Source: UBA5336 sp038745855
GTDB taxonomy: Bacteria > Pseudomonadota > Alphaproteobacteria > Caulobacterales > Hyphomonadaceae
Direction: 5' to 3'
Assembly (NCBI GenBank): GCA_038745855.1
Contig: JBCDLC010000017.1
Coordinates: 1 to 63,570, forward strand
DNA: 63,570 bases
Shown here: piece by piece, positions 7,228 to 14,198 of the stretch
Numbering within the stretch: position 1 is the first letter of the stretch
Layout of the letters: the number at the start of each line of letters is the position of its first letter
Made by a program: the position numbers and the translations under genes
The notes under the pieces: model-generated
The model's input: only the letters and a program-made list of their open reading frames with translations
Database searches by the model: none
Told to the model about the DNA's origin: nothing

Positions 7228-7243
7228 TGTGAGCTCGCTCACA
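7228..7243. promoter_or_regulatory. CRP-type palindrome between FHA-protease and crp-like gene
   Basis: TGTGAGCTCGCTCACA has perfect 7-bp arms. It lies 78 bases upstream of the FHA-protease start, an activating distance. On the other side it is only 22 bases before the ATG of the regulator, where binding would more likely block the promoter or early transcript. Activation of the protease with negative autoregulation of the regulator is the simplest reading. Confidence 0.75.
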
Positions 7244-7265
7244 CGCGTTCTGAAAGGATAGATAA

Positions 7266-7976
7266 ATGACCGAAGACGCTGACCTGATTGATCTTTTAGG
7301 TGCGTCGGACATGTTTGAAGCGCTGTCGCCCGAGGCCCTGGCATTGATTGCATCGAACGGGCGCAAACGGGCGATGAAGCGCGGTGAGGTGCTCTTCAGT
7401 GTCGGTGATCCCGGGGACGCGCTTTTTGCCGTCTGCTCGGGGCGGGTGCTGCTGAGCCGGTTTACGAGCGAGGGCAAGGAGATTGCGCTCGCGGCGATGG
7501 AACGGGGGGGCGTCTTTGGAGAGCTGTCCCTGATCGATGGCGAGCCCCGGTCTGCGGATGCGGCTGTGGTCGAAGCCGGGGAGCTGTTTGTGCTCAGCCG
7601 GGCGGCGTTCCGCCAGGCGCTTGAGACGGACGTTTCGATTTCGATGGCGATGCTCGAGGTGCTGAGCCGGCGGCTGCGGGTGACCAACCGGTTGGTGGAG
7701 AGTGTTTCCTTCCTCGAGCTGGGACCGAGGCTCGCGCGCTTGCTGCTGGCGATTGCGGCGAGCGGAACCACGACCGAGGATGGGGAGATCGTCCTGCCCG
7801 CGCGCTATACCCAATCGGAGCTGGCCAAGCGGATCGCAGCCAGCCGGGAGAGCGTGTCGAAACAGATTGCCCAATGGTCGAGGGACGGCGTGATCGGGCA
7901 GCGGGACGGGAAGATCGTTCTGATCGATGTGGACCGCATCAATGAGTGGGCCGACGACATGGAGCTGGAGCTCTGA
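7266..7976 (+). CDS. Crp/Fnr-family transcriptional regulator, probable cyclic-nucleotide receptor
   Basis: This is a 236-residue protein. Residues 15-130 form a cyclic-nucleotide-binding beta roll with the phosphate cassette GELSLIDGEPRSA (Glu86, Arg95, Ser96 in E. coli CRP-like positions). The long dimer helix carries Thr140 at the place of the adenine-contacting Thr127 of CRP. The C-terminal winged helix has the recognition helix SRESVSK (Arg194, Glu195, Lys199), close to the SRETVGR that reads TGTGA in CRP. No Fnr-type cysteines are present. Five TGTGA palindromes surround it, one of them in its own leader. It converges on the FecR-barrel gene with a 12-base gap. cAMP is the likely ligand, made by the cyclase at 11841. 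Confidence 0.92.
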   Translation: MTEDADLIDLLGASDMFEALSPEALALIASNGRKRAMKRGEVLFSVGDPGDALFAVCSGRVLLSRFTSEGKEIALAAMERGGVFGELSLIDGEPRSADAAVVEAGELFVLSRAAFRQALETDVSISMAMLEVLSRRLRVTNRLVESVSFLELGPRLARLLLAIAASGTTTEDGEIVLPARYTQSELAKRIAASRESVSKQIAQWSRDGVIGQRDGKIVLIDVDRINEWADDMELEL

Positions 7977-7988
7977 GGATAACGGGCG

Positions 7989-10900
7989 TCACCAGCGGCG
8001 CGAGAGCCCGATCGTGAGTTCGTAATCGGTGGCTGGAAGACCGGTTGCAGCCGGGCTGTCGTCGGAGAGGGTTGCCAGCCCCTGGACCTGGAAACGCCAG
8101 CGGCGGTCGCGGGTCTCTTTCGCGAAACCGAGCGCGAACTGAAGCGCGTCGTCGAGATCAATGCTATTGGCTGCGTCGCCGAACCGCTCGCCGATAAAGG
8201 TGGCACGGCCATTGATGCTGAAGAAGCGGGGGTCGACCCAAGTGGCGCCGATGCTGGCGCGGTGCTCTGGAATGACGGGGAGCTGGGCGCCTGCGAAGGG
8301 ACCGCTGTCGATTTCGCCGTCGGCATAGGTATAGACCGCGGAAACGCCGAGCCTGTCGCTGAGGGTCAGGTCTGTGCCAGCCGAGAGGCGCGCGAGGGAC
8401 GCATCCTCTGCGAAGAAGGCGGCCTGGCCGATGCGCTCGCCCGGAAGGGCTGCGCTCGCGTCTTCCATGTCCTGGTATTCGGCGGTGGCGTGGAGGAAGA
8501 GGTCGGGCCTGGCCTCATGTTCGAGGCGGAGGATGGCGCTGTCGATCCGGCTGGCAACAACGCCATCGGACTGGTTGGGGAGCAGGCCGAGCGTGCCAAG
8601 CGGGGCAATGGTGTCGACGCCGATGATGGTGCCGGTCCTTTGCGCGGCGAGGCGGATCTGGGTCTGGCGTCCTTGCCAGGCGAGGCCGAGACGGGGATCG
8701 AGCCGGCGGATATTATCGCTGATCTCAACGGACTGACCGAGGAAGTCGGTCTCGAACCGGGTTTGGAGCAGGGTCGGGAAGAGGCTTGCTTCCGCGCGCC
8801 AGCCTGCGCGGAGGGGCCAATTGGCATGGATATGGGCTTGCAGACTGTCCGTACTGCTGGTGCTTGGGGTTCGGATGGCAACGGGTTCGAAAAGATCGAA
8901 TGTGGTGATGGCGCCGGGGTCGGCGAAGTCGCCAATCGCGCCTGCGCCAATGAGGGCCGGAATGATCTCACGGGCCGTGCGATCGGCTTCGATCCGTCCG
9001 AATTCGGCGCCGAAGGAGTATTCTGCGCCATTGCGGCTGAAGATGCGGCGGGCCTGGACCGAGAGGACAGTGGAATCCGTCTCTACCCGGCTCACCGGGT
9101 CACGATCGTCCCTCAGGGGCAGCACGCCGTCGCCGATGGGACGTGTGACCTCAAAGTCTGCAGGCGGCTCGACGAACAGGATGGCTTCAGTGGGGGAACT
9201 GACGGGGGAATCAAAGAGACTGCGCGCGACGAGATCCTGGGTCGCGGGCAAACCCAGAGAGGAGATGAGTGAAAACTCGATGGGGTCGAGGCTCGACCCG
9301 AAGGCGCTGGGATTACGGAAGCGCTGGTCGCTTTCAGCGTAGGCCGCATTCAACAGCCAGCGATCGGTCCAGCTTTCGCTGAATGTGTAGCCGAGGCCGA
9401 TAGCGGTGTTCACGCTGCGCTCATCGTCGTCGCGGTCGGGAGCGCCGAAGCTGCCTGGCAGTTCATTGTCCCGAAAATCAACGGTGAGGCGGCTAACAAG
9501 GCCGTGACGGCCGTTCCACGTTGTCCCCCCGCGTAGGGAGAGAAGGCCGGAGCGGGCGCGACTGTTGTCCTGGATGCCCTCTGTTTCGCCATACCGAACG
9601 AAGCCAGAGAGCGCGATCGGTTGGCGCGGTGTGCGGATGAGGGTCTGGCTGTCGCTTGTCGCCGTGAAGCCTGACGCGCCATCGCTGCCTACGGTGGCGG
9701 AGAGATCGGCAGTCTGCTGGACGAGGGGTTGGCGGAAGAACTGGACGAAGCGATTCGGGAAGGTCACTGCCAAGGGGTCGAGCAGGAGGCCGGTACTCGT
9801 GCTCGACTGGCTGGCGAGGCCGTCGGGAAAGATGCTGGCAAAAGCGAACGCGCTATTGGGGTCGGCCTGCGAACGGGCAAGGCTTGAGTAGTATTCCGCC
9901 TGGGCGCCGAGACCGAGATTCAAGAATGCTGCGCCGATATCGATGCGGCCTGACTGGCTGGCTGGGAGTTGAACCAAACCGGCCGCGGCGTTTCGCTGTT
10001 TGGCATCCCAAGCGGCCTGGGCATAGCGCAGGGCGGCGCCGGCCTGGAATTGGTCCTGGGCCATCGCGGAGGCGATGCGGGCCGCGACGGGCTCATTTGG
10101 GTCGAGGCGGACGGCGTTTTCGATGATATCCAGCGCGACACCGCGCTGACCGGCTTGCCAGTGGGCGATGGCGTCGAGTTGGGCAATACCGGGCCGGTCG
10201 GGACTCGCCGCGATGACGGTGCCGGTCGCTTTTGTCGCCCGGTCCGGGGCGCTCGCCATGATGTGGCCGATGGCGGCGGCGGACTGGATCTCCGGATGTA
10301 GCGCCAGCGGTGTTCCCTCGAGCGGTGCGAGTACTTGGTCCGCAAGATCGAGACGCTCCATGGAGAGGTAGGTGAACGCCTTGGCGGCAAGCGCGAAAGG
10401 CTCGCTCGGATCAATGGCGAGGGCGCGTTCGAGGGTGGTGAGCGCCGATTTCTGGTTGCCGGTTGCAGATTGGAGTTGGGCAATCGTCACAATGGCAGGC
10501 ACGAACTCGGGATTGAGCCGCGCGGCGGTTTCGAAGGAAGACTGGACCGCATCGGGCGTGCTGGCCCCTGCGGTGGCGAGGTATATACCGCGCCAATGCC
10601 AGCTTTCGAACGCGTCTGGTGCGGCTTCGATAAGGCGTGCCGTCGCGCTGGCGAGGCGGTTATCATCGCCGCTGAGGACGGCGACTTGCGCGGCGAGAAG
10701 GTCTAAGCGCCAATCTGCCTCCGGGCGTTCACCGGCGCGCTCTGCGAAGGCCGTTGCCTCGTCGTATCGGCCGCCGTAGGCCTCGAGATAGGCGCGGAAC
10801 GCGAGGGCGGTGATATCCTCTCCATATCGGCGCTCGTAGGTGTCCAGGTGTTCAACGGCCTTGGCGAAACGGGCGGTGTCGACGGCCGCACCGATGCGGG

Positions 10901-11789
10901 CAGCATCTGCGAGCTGCTGGAGCGAGCCATCTTCGCCAAGCGCTTCCAGCGCTGTCGCGGCGTCTGCGGGCGCGCGCTGCATCAACAGGATGAGTGCCCT
11001 GGCGAGGCGGACATCGGTGGTGTCTCTCGTATCGAGTGCATCGAGGGCGGCTTGGGCAGCTACGGGTTGCCTGTTGGCAAGGGCCTGCCAGACCAATGCA
11101 TCTGCTGCGCGGCGCTTGTCATCGGCTGCAGCCTCGAGCGGGATAAAGGATATCCAATCTGAACGGGGCACCAGCGCCCAGCGCGGCCGGTCATCGGGGG
11201 TGACCTCCAATTCGAATTCCGGCGCGAGACCCGGACGGGCAATCGCCGATTGACCTGCGCGAACGGACAACTCGCCGAGGTCATTAAAGAAGCGGACGTC
11301 TCCATCGAGGACGACAAGGCGGGAGGTTCCATCTTCCAGGACTTCCATAAACCAGTCGGTACCCCGGATGGCGGCGGTTGCATTGGGTGTTTCGACAATG
11401 ACCGGTCGGTCGGGACGGCTGGCACGGGACCAGAGCCGCCCTATCGAGAGACCGAACCGTTTGGGTCCCGTCCCTGCACCTGGGTCGGCAACTGTCATCC
11501 GCGTATTGGCGTGGAGGCGGACATATGTCCTGTCCTCGAAACGCAGGCCGAGGCCGCCATAGGTGCCGGTGCGCAAGAGGTCGCCTGAGGTGAGATCCTG
11601 CTCGAGGACAAGCGTCCTCCAGTCAGGCCCCTCGGCGGGGGTAAAGTCTTCGTCGCCCTTGGTTTCGACCACATTGGCAACGATGGTACGCTCGCGGCTG
11701 TCCAGTAGCTGGGCGTTGGCGGCCGATAGGGCCGACGCAGCGACGCCCATCAAGGCCAGGAGGCGGAACGCGGTGGTTCGTAGCGACAT
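7989..11789 (-). CDS. FecR domain - TPR - outer-membrane beta-barrel protein
   Basis: This is a 1266-residue exported protein. Residues 1-26 are a signal peptide. Residues about 60-190 form a FecR-type domain (SGDLLRTGTYGGLGLRF and IRGTDWF type motifs). Residues about 225-640 are TPR-like helical repeats (ALAIDPSEPFALAAKAF and similar). From about residue 690 the sequence becomes an alternating, aromatic-belted beta pattern ending in Arg-Arg-Trp, typical of an outer-membrane barrel with a C-terminal aromatic residue. FecR proteins are known neighbours of CHASE2 cyclases, and this gene is divergent from one, with starts 51 bases apart. I infer that it displays or senses an envelope signal for the cyclase. 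A CRP palindrome lies 131 bases upstream, inside the cyclase gene. Confidence 0.85.
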   Translation of the reverse strand: MSLRTTAFRLLALMGVAASALSAANAQLLDSRERTIVANVVETKGDEDFTPAEGPDWRTLVLEQDLTSGDLLRTGTYGGLGLRFEDRTYVRLHANTRMTVADPGAGTGPKRFGLSIGRLWSRASRPDRPVIVETPNATAAIRGTDWFMEVLEDGTSRLVVLDGDVRFFNDLGELSVRAGQSAIARPGLAPEFELEVTPDDRPRWALVPRSDWISFIPLEAAADDKRRAADALVWQALANRQPVAAQAALDALDTRDTTDVRLARALILLMQRAPADAATALEALGEDGSLQQLADAARIGAAVDTARFAKAVEHLDTYERRYGEDITALAFRAYLEAYGGRYDEATAFAERAGERPEADWRLDLLAAQVAVLSGDDNRLASATARLIEAAPDAFESWHWRGIYLATAGASTPDAVQSSFETAARLNPEFVPAIVTIAQLQSATGNQKSALTTLERALAIDPSEPFALAAKAFTYLSMERLDLADQVLAPLEGTPLALHPEIQSAAAIGHIMASAPDRATKATGTVIAASPDRPGIAQLDAIAHWQAGQRGVALDIIENAVRLDPNEPVAARIASAMAQDQFQAGAALRYAQAAWDAKQRNAAAGLVQLPASQSGRIDIGAAFLNLGLGAQAEYYSSLARSQADPNSAFAFASIFPDGLASQSSTSTGLLLDPLAVTFPNRFVQFFRQPLVQQTADLSATVGSDGASGFTATSDSQTLIRTPRQPIALSGFVRYGETEGIQDNSRARSGLLSLRGGTTWNGRHGLVSRLTVDFRDNELPGSFGAPDRDDDERSVNTAIGLGYTFSESWTDRWLLNAAYAESDQRFRNPSAFGSSLDPIEFSLISSLGLPATQDLVARSLFDSPVSSPTEAILFVEPPADFEVTRPIGDGVLPLRDDRDPVSRVETDSTVLSVQARRIFSRNGAEYSFGAEFGRIEADRTAREIIPALIGAGAIGDFADPGAITTFDLFEPVAIRTPSTSSTDSLQAHIHANWPLRAGWRAEASLFPTLLQTRFETDFLGQSVEISDNIRRLDPRLGLAWQGRQTQIRLAAQRTGTIIGVDTIAPLGTLGLLPNQSDGVVASRIDSAILRLEHEARPDLFLHATAEYQDMEDASAALPGERIGQAAFFAEDASLARLSAGTDLTLSDRLGVSAVYTYADGEIDSGPFAGAQLPVIPEHRASIGATWVDPRFFSINGRATFIGERFGDAANSIDLDDALQFALGFAKETRDRRWRFQVQGLATLSDDSPAATGLPATDYELTIGLSRRW

Positions 11790-11840
11790 ATTCAGGTTCC
11801 CCGCATAAGAAGGCGAAGCAAGACAAGGTGGAAGTCAAGT

Positions 11841-13595
11841 GTGGGCACGATCCGAGAGACTCTTTCTGAAACACTGACTGCGCGCATCGCCATGGCTTGG
11901 ACTGTGCTTTGCTGGCTGGCTGTGAGCGGGCTCACATTGACGGGCACATTCCGTGCCATGGATCGCGGCGTGCATGATCTGGCAGCGTCGATGACCCCGC
12001 CCCTGGCAGAGCGGGACGACATCGTTGTGGTGGCGATTGATGCCCAGAGCTTCCAGTCGTTTGGAGAGCGGTGGCCCTGGCCGCGGGACCGGCATGCCGC
12101 ATTGCTGGACGCGGCCCGAGAGAGCGGGGCCAGGGCCGTTGTCTTCGATATCGTCTTTGACGCTGAGACCGACCTGGACGGCGCCCTGGCCCAGGCGATG
12201 GAGCGGTTTGGCCCCGTGGTGCTGGCGTCAGAGACGTCTGTGCAGCGAACGGCCGTTGGGGTTGTCGAGACCCGCTCCTTGCCAACTGAACGGCTTGCGC
12301 GGTCTGCAGCGGCGGTCGGTGATGCGGGCCTGCCCCTCGATGGTGATGGGCGTTTGAGACGTATGCCGGGGCAGGGGGACGCGCTGGCCTATGCTGCGGC
12401 TGGTGCCCTCGGGGAGACCGGAGCGTTGGCGGATGGGCGCGAGGCTTTTGTTGCGTTTTCGGGGGAGGCATTCCCGCGTGTCATCTCGTACTACCAAGCA
12501 TTGGCGCCGGAGGCGTACCTGCCGCCCGAGACGCTGAAGGATAAGGTGCTGCTTATTGGGCTGGCGCTTGACGCCAACCCGACCGGGCGGGCGACGGGCG
12601 ACAGTATCTTGATGCCCTCCCATGTTGCAGGCGCGGGGCCGGTTCCAGGCATCGTGGCCCAAGCCCATGTGCTCGCGTCTGCCTTGGCGCCGACGAAACA
12701 GGTGCGGGCGCCGCGTTGGGCCGAAGTCGGGCTGACGCTACTGGCGGCGCTTGGAACGGTCGCGCTTATACCAGCGGCTCTTCGGTCCATGCCGTGGATG
12801 GTTATGCTCGGCTTGTTAGGAGGGTGTGCACTTGTGGGTGTTGTGCTGGTTGCCGGGGGCCGTGGGGCAGTGATCCTGGCGGGGCCGGCGCTGGCTGGGT
12901 GGACGCTCGCTGTGCTTGGCCAGGCCGGCATCGTTGGAGGGACGGCGATGGCTGCTCGGCGGCGGTTGGCGGCGGGGTTCTCCCGGTATGTGTCGCCAGC
13001 GTTGCTGAAGCAGATCCTGGCGCAGCCTGAGCCTCCGGAATTGGGCGGGGAGCTCCGGACTGTGACGGTGGTCGTGACCGATCTTGCTGGTTTCACGGAA
13101 ACCATGGAGCGGCTCGATCCGATATCGGGTGGCGAACTGCTCCGGGACTATCTTGATACGCTCAGTGCCGTTGTGTTGGCTCATGGGGGAATGATCGACC
13201 AGTTCATCGGCGATAGCATTGTCGCGCTTTTCAACGCGCCCATCGACCAGGAGAACCATGCGGAGCGGGCGCTCTCGTGTGTCGTGGCCATGGCGGCCGC
13301 GGCGGAAACGTTCCGAGCCGGCCGGGATGGGATCGGGCGCACACGCATCGGCGCCGCTCTCGGGCAAGCGGCCGTCGGAAATTTCGGGGCGCGGCAACGG
13401 TTTCACTACACGGCGATGGGCGACGTCGTGAACACGGCTGCACGGCTTGAGGCGGCCAACAAGCAGACCGGAACCTCGGTCCTGGTGACCGAAGATCTTC
13501 ACCGTGCCGCCGGTTCGCCGAGCGCGTTCGGGGGTGCTTTCGAGGTTCACGTGCCGGGCAAGAGAGAACTGGTCCGCGTGGTTTCCTTGGCATAA
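11841..13595 (+). CDS. CHASE2-domain class III adenylate/guanylate cyclase
   Basis: This is a 584-residue membrane protein starting at GTG, with AAGGTGGAAG just upstream. Membrane segment 1 is about 17-36. The periplasmic CHASE2 sensor spans about 45-285. Three further membrane segments lie between about 295 and 370. The cytoplasmic cyclase domain covers 400-575. The metal-binding residues Asp414 (VTDLAGFT) and Asp458 (FIGDS) and the catalytic Asn531 and Arg535 are present. The adenine-selecting Lys is replaced by Gln454 (IDQFIGD), and the partner position is Thr524. ATP is still the likely substrate, given the nearby Crp, but this is not certain. The gene is divergent from the FecR-barrel gene and carries a CRP palindrome in codons 27-32. 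Confidence 0.93.
   Translation: MGTIRETLSETLTARIAMAWTVLCWLAVSGLTLTGTFRAMDRGVHDLAASMTPPLAERDDIVVVAIDAQSFQSFGERWPWPRDRHAALLDAARESGARAVVFDIVFDAETDLDGALAQAMERFGPVVLASETSVQRTAVGVVETRSLPTERLARSAAAVGDAGLPLDGDGRLRRMPGQGDALAYAAAGALGETGALADGREAFVAFSGEAFPRVISYYQALAPEAYLPPETLKDKVLLIGLALDANPTGRATGDSILMPSHVAGAGPVPGIVAQAHVLASALAPTKQVRAPRWAEVGLTLLAALGTVALIPAALRSMPWMVMLGLLGGCALVGVVLVAGGRGAVILAGPALAGWTLAVLGQAGIVGGTAMAARRRLAAGFSRYVSPALLKQILAQPEPPELGGELRTVTVVVTDLAGFTETMERLDPISGGELLRDYLDTLSAVVLAHGGMIDQFIGDSIVALFNAPIDQENHAERALSCVVAMAAAAETFRAGRDGIGRTRIGAALGQAAVGNFGARQRFHYTAMGDVVNTAARLEAANKQTGTSVLVTEDLHRAAGSPSAFGGAFEVHVPGKRELVRVVSLA
11921..11936. promoter_or_regulatory. CRP-type palindrome inside cyclase gene, upstream of FecR-barrel gene
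   Basis: TGTGAGCGGGCTCACA is identical to the sites at 975 and 13606. It lies in the first membrane segment of the cyclase and 131 bases upstream of the divergent FecR-barrel start. It could activate the FecR-barrel gene or act as a roadblock to cyclase transcription. Confidence 0.65.
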
Positions 13596-13605
13596 AGTCA
13601 GGCGG

Positions 13606-13621
13606 TGTGAGCGGGCTCACA
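13606..13621. promoter_or_regulatory. CRP-type palindrome upstream of small exported protein gene
   Basis: TGTGAGCGGGCTCACA lies 77 bases upstream of the ATG at 13699, in the 103-base gap after the cyclase gene. This nearly repeats the spacing seen for the GYGQ and protease genes (73 and 78 bases). Confidence 0.75.
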
Positions 13622-13698
13622 TCGGCGGACGGCCGCTCCTGCCAAAACGGGGACATCGGCAGCGACAAGCGCCGCCGCAAACCCGAAAGGAAAAGACC

Positions 13699-14085
13699 AT
13701 GAAACGCTTCAACACCAACGCCATCGTCAAGTTCGCCATCGCAGCCGTCGCTTTCGCTGCTGCCGGGGCCGGTGCGGCTTCGGCCCAAGACTATAATGAC
13801 TGGTCCTCCATCAGCCCTTGGGGCCTCGAGATGCAAGACCAGTACGGCGACATCCACTATGTCGATCCCTACGCCTATGACTCCCAGGTCGATATCTACG
13901 GCAATGTCTATTCCGACTATAACGGCGAGATGGACCCTTCCATCGGCATGTATGACCTGACCCCAGCCTGGCAGGACAACAGCTACGACACCGGCAGCGA
14001 GTACTCCTGGAGTGAGTATGACAGCTCGGCGTATTCGACCGGCTCCAGCAGCAGCACATCGGACTCGTCCTGGATTTGGGAGTAA
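13699..14085 (+). CDS. small exported acidic Tyr/Ser/Asp-rich protein
   Basis: This is a 128-residue protein of unrecognised family. ATG at 13699 is chosen for its GAAAGGAAAAG ribosome site and the signal peptide that follows (residues 1-30, ending ASAQ). The mature part is strongly acidic and rich in Tyr, Asp, Ser and Trp, with almost no Lys or Arg and no cysteine. A Ser-rich tract precedes the C-terminal WIWE. Such composition suggests a disordered or self-assembling surface protein, or a phosphorylation or metal-binding substrate, but no function can be named. It has its own CRP palindrome and a strong terminator, so it is an independent and probably highly regulated transcript. Confidence 0.8.
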   Translation: MKRFNTNAIVKFAIAAVAFAAAGAGAASAQDYNDWSSISPWGLEMQDQYGDIHYVDPYAYDSQVDIYGNVYSDYNGEMDPSIGMYDLTPAWQDNSYDTGSEYSWSEYDSSAYSTGSSSSTSDSSWIWE

Positions 14086-14158
14086 GCGCGCAATACCCGA
14101 GCAAGCGCGGGCACGACGGATGCCTCTGCCGCTCAACAGTAAACATGAAGGAGAAACG

Positions 14159-14191
14159 GCGATGTCGTCCTTTGGGCGGCATCGCTTTTTT
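14159..14191 (+). terminator. Rho-independent terminator of small exported protein gene
   Basis: A 12-bp stem (14159-14170 with 14174-14185, including two G-U pairs) closes a TTT loop and is followed by six T (14186-14191). It lies 73 bases after the stop. It also separates this transcript from the oppositely oriented carboxylase genes. Confidence 0.85.
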
Positions 14192-14198
14192 ATGTGGG

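Noticed and set aside
7266..7976. Fnr-type oxygen sensor or Dnr-type regulator
   Set aside because: No N-terminal cysteine cluster. The phosphate cassette with Arg95-Ser96 fits a cyclic-nucleotide binder.
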